Shown one piece after another: positions 8,761 through 19,000 of a DNA stretch of 64,000 bases (the stretch's first letter is position 1; each line of letters begins with the position of its first letter). Location: positions 4,340,001 to 4,404,000 of the forward strand of contig JAZGTN010000022.1 of the NCBI GenBank assembly GCA_037783415.1. The letters run 5' to 3'. The translations under genes and the position numbers were made by a program. Under the pieces are notes generated by a model. That model saw only the letters and a list, made by a program, of their open reading frames with translations, was not told the DNA's origin and ran no database searches. Source of the DNA: Leptasterias polaris. Taxonomy: Eukaryota > Echinodermata > Asteroidea > Forcipulatida > Asteriidae.

Positions 8761-9668
8761 ACTAGCCCCTGCTTGAGCCAAGTTCAACATCGCAGTTGAA
8801 GGTCTAGAAGAACGTCTTGGACGTCTTTGTGCAGCTATTCTGGGCTGAGGAGCCAATTTCCCTTTACTCTGCTGCCAACGTGTTATGATGGGTCGTGAAC
8901 AATCAAAGAAACCCGGTGCCACCAAAGAAAAAATTGCTTCAAAACCTTTTGGAAATTAGGAGCACAACACAATTTTAACCAGCTTGCATGAAAAACTTTC
9001 ACAGAGTGACACAATGTGCTCTAAAGCCATGCCAAGTTCAATGTTGCCTCCCCTGATTGGTTTACTAACTATTTTTTCCATTGGTATGAAACACTGCTAA
9101 TAATTGGCCTCACACTTCAACAAAACTTTGCCAAAACACCTAGCCGCTGATTGGTCGACCAAACCAACTGTGATTGGCCAGAGTTATGAATAATTAGTGC
9201 CTGAAACCTTGACTGACACCTTGATTTGCATAAAGTTGTTATGTACACATACCAATGGTGAGATGGGCAAAATTAATGTGTAATATAATATGTTGCAAGG
9301 AATTAAGGAGAAAAGAACATTGAGCTTGATTTTTAAGTGCACCAAAATTGTACCTTGCCAAGTATAAAGGATTGTATCAAATTCATTTGATAAAATCTCA
9401 TATTATTATTATTATTATTAAAAAAGGATTGATTGAGGTTGATGTTAGAACAGAAAAGGGGAGGAGGAAGTAAAAAGGTATAAACCAGAGAAAGAGGCAA
9501 TCGTAAACTTTTCTTTTAGAAAACTTGTGAACAGGAAAATTGCCAATGTTTGGTGAAACTTGGATTTAACGGTCAATATTGGTACCACATTTATCATTGC
9601 CCATTTTGTACCAGGTCAAGGGAAACCATCATATAATGACGTCATCTTTATATATGTTTGTTATTCAG
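8761..9668. other. Non-coding sequence upstream of visible cyclophilin exons
   Basis: Contains several TGATTGG-type words at about 9055-9175 and an ATT trinucleotide run at about 9401-9419. I searched the plus strand for the missing N-terminal cyclophilin exons and found none. It therefore probably forms part of an intron, or follows a 5' truncation of the gene. Confidence 0.45.
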
Positions 9669-9759
9669 GAAAGGCTGAGATACAACGATACAGTGGCACA
9701 TCGTATTGTGTCTGATTTCGTTATCCAGATGGGCTACGTCATGGAGGGAGACGGCACTG
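9669..9759 (+). CDS. Cyclophilin exon (active-site HR...F...Q block)
   Basis: Begins phase 0 after TTATTCAG with E-R-L-R-Y and ends one base into the glycine codon of GDGTG before donor GTGGCG. The other two frames are closed or make no cyclophilin sense. Confidence 0.82.
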
Positions 9760-11078
9760 GTGGCGAGCTCCAATTGTTTATGTTATGTACTTTATTGAAA
9801 GATGGTGCTGATACTGAAATTGAACTTTAAAATGTATTTAACGCTATTGTTCAGAAGCTACTAAATTACACAGGCCACTGCATTGAAACAATTAGCATTG
9901 GTCATAATATCAGTTACTGCGGTCACTTGACAAAGATACAACGATATTTTCATGAATTAGTTTGTAATTATACGTTTATTGACAAGTGCTTATTTCTCCT
10001 GTACAGAACAGTTATTTTTTACAGTGGCACAATGGTAAACATATGTTTTATTTAAAGGTAAAAGCATCTATGGTCAGTATTTCGACGATGAGATTTTCTA
10101 CCTCCGTCATGCTGGGTCAGGCTGGGTTGCGATGGCCAACTCAGGGCCGGATACCAACAACTCACAGTTCTTCACTCTACTCACCAAGGCAGGCTGGCTG
10201 GACGGTCCTTATGTTGTGTTTGGTAAAGTTACCGAAGGAATGGTAAGTCATTATGAACGAGCATTTAAAGTGAGGGTATACCTTTAGTAATTACTCCAAA
10301 AACTAATGGCAATGAAAACTTACTTAGTAAGAAGCACTGCAGCTGTTGATAATGTTTAACATTTTGAGAAACAATTTCCTTCAAAGGAATGTGGTTTTAT
10401 AGAGAAACGTTTAGATTGTGTATTCAAATCACGAATTATTCTTCCTGCTTGGACATAAGTGCTCCAGATTTTCGGCAATATCTCAAAAACGCTACCACCT
10501 TTTGAAGTGAAATTTTCACATGTTAGTTTTATTGTGTATATCTTCATTCACATAGGAGTAAAGCAATTCAACGATTCCACAAACTAAAGGTAACCTTTGC
10601 CTTTCCGCCATGTATTTGAAAGAAAAGAAAAACCCCAAAACAACAACAAAAGGGAAACTGTACTCTCTTTCGTGTTTGCTTTTTTGTTGCTCTCAGTTGG
10701 CATTACTTTTTTTTTGCCTGTGTTTTGTTTGGTGGCCCTTATGGGACATCACACATCGCAAATATCTTTGCAAATATTTGTGATGTCGCAGATTTTGTCA
10801 CATACTTTGTTGCATATTTTGCACATTTTTTAACGGGCTATTTTTCAAGAAAGGTCTTGAAGTTGTTGAGCCAAAACCTTTTTTGTATTTGTCTTGTTTC
10901 ATACACAGCCGTTTTCACAATTGTTTTTTCACAGGATATAGTCGAAAAGATTTCAAAGATCGACACAGATGACGCCGATTTTCCACTGAAACCGGTTCGT
11001 GTTATAGACTGTGGAATCATACCGGTGAGGACACCGTTTATTCTTACCGAGAGCGACGGAGACGAAATCAAGATTTAG
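9669..11078 (+). CDS. Divergent cyclophilin (peptidyl-prolyl isomerase), 3' exons
   Basis: Three exons join in frame: 9669-9759, 10058-10242 and 10935-11078 (TAG at 11076-11078), giving the last 139 residues. Cyclophilins catalyse cis-trans isomerisation of prolyl bonds. The [11 protein letters not shown] block keeps the catalytic Arg, Phe and Gln. Exon 2 has [14 protein letters not shown] and [13 protein letters not shown]. The C terminus (DCGIIPV) resembles the cyclophilin B/ninaA-like group. Oddities relative to cyclophilin A numbering: His126 is Tyr, Met61 is Val, Phe53 is Ala, and one Gly of GTGGKS is missing. The first exons, including any signal peptide, are not found upstream; virus-like and hairpin DNA occupies 5.0-8.8 kb. 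Splice sites fit: TTATTCAG/G, G/GTGGCG, TTTAAAG/GT, ATG/GTAAGT, TTTTTTCACAG/G. Domain identity is certain; whether the gene is complete and active is open. Confidence 0.85.
10058..10242 (+). CDS. Cyclophilin exon (MANSGP...WLDG block)
   Basis: The acceptor AAAG/GTAAAAGC restores GDGTG-K-S-I-Y-G. The alternative acceptor seven bases later breaks the frame. It ends phase 0 at E-G-M before GTAAGT. Confidence 0.88.
10243..10934 (+). other. Cyclophilin intron, 692 bp
   Basis: GTAAGT...TTTTTTCACAG. It contains short T-rich tracts before the acceptor and an internal CAAATAT-type near-palindrome at about 10755-10790. No other feature seen. Confidence 0.7.
10935..11078 (+). CDS. Cyclophilin last exon and stop
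   Basis: Encodes [18 protein letters not shown] through the C-terminal strand DCGIIPV and an acidic tail ending in E-I-K-I. TAG stop at 11076-11078. It has no KDEL-type or membrane-anchor C terminus, unlike the Drosophila ninaA protein. Confidence 0.85.
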   Translation, partial: DIVEKISKIDTDDADFPLKPVRVIDCGIIPVRTPFILTESDGDEIKI

Positions 11079-11400
11079 TTCCACCAATAATTTAGCAAAA
11101 TGAGATAGTTAAACACTCTTAAGGAAGCGTATTAAGACCACATCTTGATTTTGAAATCTTAAAAACCAGTGCAAAAGTGATTAAAAGTGCAGGTAATTTC
11201 TTCGTGTTGATAACATCTTCATAAACTCACCAAGGTCTTTCTCAATTTCACCCTCGTTAAATAGTCTTACAGAGTAAGAGTAAAAAAGAGTATACGTGCA
11301 AAAAGCTCAACGTTGGTTATCAATAATACCTTAAAAGATTACAGCATTCAATTTATAGTGAGATTTGGAGAGACACCAAGTAAATCAAACTTTCTCAAGG
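11079..11400. other. Presumed 3' UTR and flank of the cyclophilin
   Basis: AT-rich, no coding frame. I see no clear AATAAA close to the stop, so the transcript end is undetermined. Confidence 0.35.
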
Positions 11401-11533
11401 AGTTGTGGTGGTTCCGAGATGAACCGGTAGGCGGTTTAACTACTCAACGTTTCAATCAGAAAGCACCGATCGTCTTCAGGAAAATGTCTTCAAATCATTA
11501 AACCACTGGTTGCTTTTCAGAACCACCACAACT
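11401..11533 (-). mobile_element. Short inverted-repeat element with hammerhead-like core
   Basis: Ends are inverted: AGTTGTGGTGGTTC near 11401 and GAACCACCACAACT near 11520-11533. On the minus strand the interior (11479 to 11440) reads CTGAAGA, a 6-7 bp stem (GATCGG/CTGATT with wobbles), then GAAACGTTG and a short AAC...GTT stem. That is the layout of a hammerhead ribozyme, except for one extra base between the CTGANGA box and the stem. A second copy lies at 41341-41440. Confidence 0.5.
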
Positions 11534-12240
11534 ACACGGAGAAAGTTTTATGTACATGGTAACTCGCATAACTCGTAAACCGCATTATATAATCCACACC
11601 GTGCGAAGTTTCAAATCCTACTTAGCGTTAAATATAATGTGACTGTTTGTGTGTAATTGTAGGGATTAGTTGAAAGTCAATATGCATTGGAGTGAAACAA
11701 TGATTAGAAATTATAACATAAATATGGAAACTACTGTCAGTATATAGTCACAAAAGGTAATATTCTTTTAGAAAAACTTTTTTTGCTCACCTTTATTATG
11801 TTTCATCAAAAGTTTTATTGAAAATTCCTTTAAAGGGTGCGTATATTGGTAAGATAGAAATATAAATATTCACAGATTTGCACATAATTTACAAGGTATA
11901 AAAATGGCCATGTCGGGAAACTTCCACTGCATCACTGGTCTTTATCACTGGTGATAAAATCTGATGTTTGAAAACATATTTTTCAGTTTTCTCATGACTC
12001 CCAAGACCGATTTAGCTGAAACTTCCACAGGTGTTTTATTTCATGTAAGTGTTGGGTCACATCAAGTGTGGGTACTGGTCTTTGACATGACCAATGTTGT
12101 ACACACCCCTTTAAATATATATCCATGGCAATTGGCATTATATAGGCCCACACAAGTATGATGAACAAAAAGTAAATTATATAGGCCTCATGTTAAAGAC
12201 AACAAATTTAGTACAATTGGTGAACTACCGTGATTTGTCT
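11534..12240. other. Intergenic sequence between convergent genes
   Basis: No coding signature. A perfect 18-bp hairpin TTTATCAC-TG-GTGATAAA at 11941-11958 resembles the GTCTTTATC hairpins at 20629-20652 and 43407-43430. Confidence 0.45.
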
Positions 12241-12770
12241 TTTTGAAAACACCCTTACGGTTACTTATCACAGTAAAAAACACGAACATTCAAATCGATG
12301 GGCAAATACGACAAACTGAGAACGAAAGAGGTCCACACAATGTACGGACTTGCAACACTATGTTGACTACTACACGTCCACATAGTGTTTTCACCAATGG
12401 TGAAGGAGCTTTTTTGTTACGTGCACGGGACACAGGAATGTCTACACGGGAGTTATATGTAACACATAAGACGTGTGAGCTTACGAAAGTGCCCACAAGG
12501 GAATTCTTTGTTCATATTGGATCCCGCAAGAGAATTCTTTAGAAAAGGGAATATTATAACAATAATAGCAGGACCCCACAAGCCGGATCCGTAAAGTTGC
12601 TTGTGTGTTGACACACGGAAGGGCATTTGTGGGGTCCTGACAACAATGGAACAATGGACCCACAAGGTAATTTCAATAGGAACAATTGGACCCCACAGGG
12701 GAATCCTTCAGAAAAGGGAATAATAGAACAACAATAGCAGTTCTACACAAACCGGATCCGTAAGTGTGTG
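12241..12770. repeat. Dispersed repeat (GGAATTCTTTAGAAAAGGGAA family), several units
   Basis: Contains reiterated blocks CCACAAGGGAATTC, ATTCTTTAGAAAAGGGAATA, AACAATAGCAGGACCCCACA and CCGGATCCGTAA, ending in a GT-rich microsatellite at about 12765-12790. The same blocks in the same order occur at 33950-34560, and a partial start occurs at about 15205-15240. This makes it a mobile or amplified family; it has no coding capacity. Confidence 0.75.
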
Positions 12771-12923
12771 TGTGGGTGTGTGTGTGTGCGTGCTTGAATG
12801 TTAACATTTGTCGTCCAAGTACAATTCTGTTGAAATAAATTAAAGTTATTATTAATATTACTTGTCATGATAACCAAAGTTTTGTAAAATGTTTCAATTT
12901 CTGTTTAATGTTGTTACTTTGCT

Positions 12924-13067
12924 TCAATTGGCTGACGGCTGACCAATTGCTGTGGCTACTGCTTCGGGCACTGAACCCACACCATTTCCAGTCCCCTTCG
13001 TTGTCCCAATGATCACACCGGACACAGTGCTTCCTTCAGCATTAACCTTCCGGTAAACAGCCTTTAC
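12924..13067 (-). CDS. GABA-B-like receptor exon 16 (C-terminal tail, stop)
   Basis: Residues 722-768. Phase 0 acceptor ATTACGATACAG/GTAAAG; stop TGA at 12924-12926. It encodes a short, Gly/Thr/Val-rich cytoplasmic tail with no heptad pattern. A minus-strand ATTAAA at 12904-12909 is close to the stop and only a weak polyadenylation candidate. Assignment rests on frame, acceptor and the K-V junction expected after TM7; it is the least conserved exon. Confidence 0.75.
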   Translation of the reverse strand, partial: VKAVYRKVNAEGSTVSGVIIGTTKGTGNGVGSVPEAVATAIGQPSAN

Positions 13068-16000
13068 CTGTATCGTAATAAAAACAAACACAACTAGACA
13101 TTAGGTGCTTGTGAACAAACACGAAGCTGCTCCGTGTACTTTTCCTTTGATTATAAGCACTCCAGACCCTTAGAGTAGGTCTGACTTCGAGACCCTACCT
13201 TTGACATGCTCTAATTTTGACTTTTTATTATCAAAACCTTAAAAACTAACCTTCAGTCTGATTCTGTCTTTAAAATTAAACAGGTCTCACAAGTTAGCAT
13301 GTAAAGTAAGCCTGTGACGGTTACACGGTTACGCCACTAACCAACCGATCATTCAGTTAAACATTTACATTATTACGGTCCGGATAAGTGTAAAAAAATT
13401 CAGTCGAAAATTGTCGCGAAACGCTGACCATAATAATTGCGATCACGTTTTACACAACGAACGATCCCGTGCGACACAGACATATCATTTCCAATTTACA
13501 GGCTTATAGTCTTTATTAGGGATTTTTTTCTCATATTTAACAATACACAGGAAACCAGTCACTTATGGTAAATGTGGAATGAAAATAGAGCGAGTAACAT
13601 TATTCTGGTAAGCAAAATTGTTTGTACTCGGTTAATTGTTGGGCGTAAAGCTATAGCTCAATGAAGTTGGGCCTATTTAAACCTATATTAATGTAAAAAC
13701 ACTATCCGTTTGCGTTACTTTTTTAGGCGGAACACAAAGCCAAAATGACATTTCAAACAAGCTGGCATACACTCATTCTGAATGAACACAGGATAGAGGT
13801 TTGCAAATAGCGGCATCCTCGCTCGTCATTCACTTCTATAACGTCTTTCAACTTACCGGCCTTTCACCTTTCCCACCTTCCCTGCATGCCTCTCACCTTT
13901 CCCGTGCACCTTTCACCTTCCCCGCCTTTACCTTCATCTTTCATCTTTTCAACCTTTTACCTCCATCTTTCACCTTTCAACTTCCCCGCCTTTTCACTTT
14001 TCCACCTTTTCACCTTTCCCGTATTTCAGTTCTGTCCACAACAGGACAGAATAGACCTTATGCACATGACGTCACTGTGGTAGAAAACCCTCACGTAGAG
14101 GTCAAGGGAGCTTCGTCATTGGCTCATCCTGAGAGCCCCGTGCGTATACACAATGACGTCAGTGCTTACGGTCCAGTCAACTTTGGTCCGTTGTCCCAAG
14201 TCCCAACTTCCCAACCAAATTAATCTCAACCACGTTTCTTGCTGCCACTTTAGGTGAAGCTCAAGGTGAAGGCCTAAGTTTTTTATCGAACCATGCACCA
14301 CAGAGGACCCCATTTTTGGAAGATGGCGTTGTAAAACTCACGCATTGCCGGGAAAAACTTTTTTTATGGAAGCGTTTAAGGGGCATTGAGAGTGAAAAAA
14401 TGAAAAAACTGACATAATGTCATAAAATAATGACTCAGTAAAAGTCATAATTTTGACTTAGGCCTATATTCCATAATTACAAGTTAGAATAAGTCATAAT
14501 GATGACTCGTGCCAATTAAGTCATGAATTATATAAATCACAATTATGAGTTACAAGTCATATGACTAGTACTGGATTATAAGTTTGAGACGTAAGTCATA
14601 ATTTTGGCTGCAATTTTCTTTCCTTCTCAATGTCCCTTTGCACTTTTTGTGTCTTCGCTTAAATTGAAGCAATTGAGGGCAATACCGAAATAAATGTTTA
14701 TTGAATTGAATTGAATTGAATTATCTACCTTTGGAAAGAACAGCATGCCAAGTGAAACTGTAATACAAAACAGCATTAAGCATGCAACCAGGCCATAGGT
14801 TACGCCAATCGAAGACACCGAGAGAAAAGATAGCGGCACAGCGACGACACAGCAGATGACGGTGTTATAGATTGACAGACCCACGTAGTAACTGTCGTTC
14901 AGACCGGGAACGTTGATATTTCTGAGTAGAAATGAAATACAACTTGAATTTAATTTCACCCACAAGGAAATTCAGTTTGACATTTTGCAATAACATAAAG
15001 CAGCAGATTACTAAAGTTAGCACACTAATTTGTTTAACGGATCGTTTCAGCATTTGGTAAACCACCCCACTTACGAATAGGCATATTATTGTATCACGCA
15101 CTATACAAAGAACTGGTTTCTATATTTATAAGTGACCTTAATACAGTCAGTGCAACTGATTAGGTGCTGGGCAATTTGATGATTGAAATCAGGAGGCTGA
15201 AGTGTGGGATGTTCCACAAGGAATTTTGTGTACAAAGTCTATACGTGGAGGATGTTTAGGTACAGGGACAAAATAAAGAACAAAAGAAGGATGTAGGGAC
15301 AACTACAAAAGAAAGAACAAAAGTATGTATAGACAAAAAAAAGAACAAGAAATGCTATATGGACAACATCAAGAACAAATGAAGGATGTAGGGACAAAAG
15401 AAAGTACAAAAGAAGGACGTATGAACAATATAAAGAACAAAAGAAGGACGTATGAACAATATAAAGAACAAAAGAAGGCCGGGCGTAGGGACAAAAGAAA
15501 GAACGAAATAAAGAAAGATGTAGGGACAACAGAAAGAACAAAAGAAGGGATGTAAAAAATAGGAATGCATGTTTGTTTTCGACTTCCAGACCTCGATTGG
15601 TTTAGCTTCATATTAAAAATAAATGAATAAACAATAAATTACCGTGTTGACCACGCAAGAAAAGCTCCAAACACAACTACAAACGCTTTGTAGATTAGCA
15701 TGGCCATGATCCATATGGAGTTATTTTCGGACGTGCAGTTGACAAAAAGCGTTTCGCGCTTCTGACGTTTCTCTAAATCGTCCTGCGTCTGAGGTAAAGG
15801 TCACAATAAGATTGTTTCAAAAATCATGATGATAAATCGGTTTTATTAAAATAACATTGACAATGTGAGGTTTAGTTTCATCCATAGGCCTACTGTTCTC
15901 ATTTCCGCTCTTACCCTTTTCCCCCCCAATTATTATTATTTTTTTTACAAAATAATGTATCAGAAATGGAAACCGTTCATAATACCGTATTTCCGGACAA

Positions 16001-19000
16001 ACATTGGATATTTCTAAATGGTAGGCCTACTCACAACAACGAATACGGTAAATATGTAAAACAAAACAAACAGTTTCCGAAACTGTCCTTGCATTAAACT
16101 AGATGCTGAAACGACTTGTGTGTTTTGAATTACTTTAGTTTTCTCCACAAACAAAACGTGGAACGTTTTTACACTGCTGCGTCCCCCAAGAAGTTCATGT
16201 TGTACACCGTATGGGACTGTGGATGCTGTTCGACTCAAGTTTTGCAATCAATAATGATCATCCTTTGACATAAGTTGTTGATATACCCGATCATAATTTC
16301 AGTGACATCTCGACCAATGACAGAAAAACCTAAAATATTAGATCGCTAGTCTTTCACGTGTTCAAACATTTTGGGGAATTTTGCAATACAACGTATACAT
16401 TGCTCGAACGCCTGAAGGAAACAAGATTGCGCAAAGCGGGGCACGGCTGTGTGGAAAATCCTCCACACCAAAATGAATTGTCAACATTGTTTACCTTCAC
16501 GTCACTTCCAGCTAGAACTTCATTGCAATTGGTTGAAAGACATTACTAGGTTTGGTCTAGGTTTGGACAGTCCGTTCACCCTTCTATACCGCGAATGGTT
16601 GAAATGCAAAAACACCAACTGCAAGGAGATCGTGCCCTTTTTGAAGGGTTGGTTGTCATGGGTCAAATTGCCATGGTGGGAACACAATCATGAGGTAATT
16701 CCTCCTTGTTTTGCTCCACTATTAGTATAAGATAGGGGGCTTAACGGGACAGTTACGCTAGGTGTGTGAATAAAATTCCACACACGCATGCCTCACAGTC
16801 ATAGTGTTATTTGATAACGCTCGTGCCCGCAAGGATTTAGGGCCCCAACGTTGGAATACGCGCAATATTTCAAAAGCCTTGTGACAAGGGATTTTATATA
16901 CGTTTAGCTTGTATTTACCTGAGAAATAGGATTTGTTATTTTCTCAATTTGAATTGGATCGACGATCTGCCATGGGATGAGGATTGCAAAATCTACCAAA
17001 AGCAGCACAGCAATGATACCGAAGAGATACCGGTCCTTGATGACCTATAAATCAAAACAATCCAACGAACACTATAGGTTTAGATTATACATTGACTCAA
17101 TGTAGTAGTTGGTTGCTCTGAGTCGAGGATTGGGGTTGGGGATTGTGGTGGGCAGGTGACTATCATACTTTGATGTCAACCATACCATGGTGATTATACA
17201 TATATTTAGAGCTTACTTCAAATAAAAGTCCAGCTTGAATTGTCGAGAGAGGGTTGCTCTAACTTTAAGTTTGAACACATTACATAATAATAATAATTTT
17301 ATATCAAAGCGCGTACTTCACGTAACTTTCAAGAATGAATTTGTTGCTTTGAGTTGAAGGGAACAAAAACATCGATAAAAGGGATTGGGGGGGGGGGGTT
17401 ACCTTTCGTTTTGTCTTGTTGGCAATGACGATGGAGTAAATCCTCCACATCTTTGTGAACATACCACCAAAGGCTAGCGTAAAAGCTAGTGGGATTAACC
17501 AGGATCGAAACTAAAGAGAAAACATATCACGATGCAAAAATGATATTGCAAGAAGTAATAGCTCAGGATTTGTGGATGTCATTGTTATATTGTTTTAAAC
17601 CGAAGTTTAGAAGCTAAGGACTTGACACATAATACTTCAATTCTAATCAATTCAATTCAAACTCACAATTAAGTACATACCAAATGAACATTAAATCAAA
17701 CAGAAAGTACATGAGATAAGTAAACATAATTATAAACAAGAATAATAATTATTAAAAGAAGTGAAATAATGTTGGCACGGCTACTAGAGGCATAGCTGTG
17801 TATTGAGAGAGTTGCAACATTGAGGGAACACTTTTCCTCGTTCACGTGGTCTGTGACCGCCATTTTTGGTCTGAATGCAGCACAACCCAATGGGCAGACT
17901 AGTCTGACACCCAGTGTTCCCCAATGCGTTTTTAAACCAAAACGGCTTCTAATCGCAAGTTGTCGCAACTCTCTCAATATACGGCTCTACTGGAGGCCTA
18001 TAGACTTTTCCATTGTGGATAAACAAAGTGCGCCGGTTGGCATGGACGGCCGAATGTTAGCAAAACAGTCAATCGTGTTAAAAAATGTTGTGACCAAATT
18101 CAACCCTTTTCTGTAAAGATTCATGACCTGAAATGCCCTCCATGATTGGTTGATTTGTTTCCAACAAATTCAACACTATTTTTGAATATTTGTGTAACAT
18201 TGCTACAAACTATGGCTATCTGTTTTTGATTTGCAGTTTTGGCTTTCCATAGATTTCCAATCTCGGTTGGCAGAAACTCGGGCTGTGACGTTGCAATAGA
18301 AAGGTCTATACAGCAAGCGTATTTTTTCCCCCAGGACGAACGTGGGCTATTAACATAAAATGGGCGTGTTTGACAGTAAAATACCCTCACGCATGCGTAC
18401 TCGTTTTAATGTATTTATATCTAAACCTAAACCTAAACCTAAACCTAACCCTAACCCTAACCCCTTCCCAACCCTATCCCAAAATATTTTATCGGGCAAT
18501 CAAGACTCAGCAAGGCGACTGTATTTCAACCCACAAATATAACGTCCAAGTACGCATGTGCAAGGGGAAATGTAAAGTTGACTACGCCCATTTATGTTAA
18601 AATACCCACGTTCGTCCTGGGAAAAAAAAATACGCATACAACAATCCTTCACCGATCTTGAACTCTTGGTGGCAGCAGATACGCCTCCATTACTGCGGTG
18701 GTACCTGGGTGGTACTGCTCTGCCTAGCGACGGGTTTGAGCGATTTGCAAAGTAAAAGTCCAATAACCCGTGACTGATCAGATGATCGCCGTGTAGCCCA
18801 ACCCTTAAACCCGTCGCTAGGCAGCGCAGTACCACCCAGGTACCACCGCAGTAATGGAGGCGTGTCTGCTGCCACCAAGAGTTCAAGATCGGTGAAGGAT
18901 TGTTGTATAGGCTTTAAGATGTACTCAGTCAATATCAAAAACAAGAATAGGAACGCAAGGAGTTGAATAAAGACGGATCCATTGGTGATGTCATATTATT

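Larger units (their letters stand above)
13068..14728 (-). other. GABA-B-like receptor intron 15
   Basis: Donor GTAGATAATT, acceptor ATACAG. It holds a CT-rich tract (13855-14030), an island of AAGTCATAA-type words (14395-14610) and an AATTG/AATTC short repeat at 14698-14721 beside the donor. Confidence 0.75.

Noticed and set aside
8409..8925. Four overlapping ORFs in the hairpin cluster
   Set aside because: High GC and few stops there explain them; no family signature, and the palindromes explain the sequence better.
9579..9830. An 83-codon plus-strand frame overlapping the first visible cyclophilin exon, read as one unspliced ORF
   Set aside because: Its sense ends at GDGTG; after 9759 the frame loses similarity and crosses a donor site. 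The spliced model explains it better.
15325..15611. Several overlapping ORFs of 70-100 codons on both strands
   Set aside because: They arise from a stop-poor purine-rich tandem repeat and have low-complexity products.
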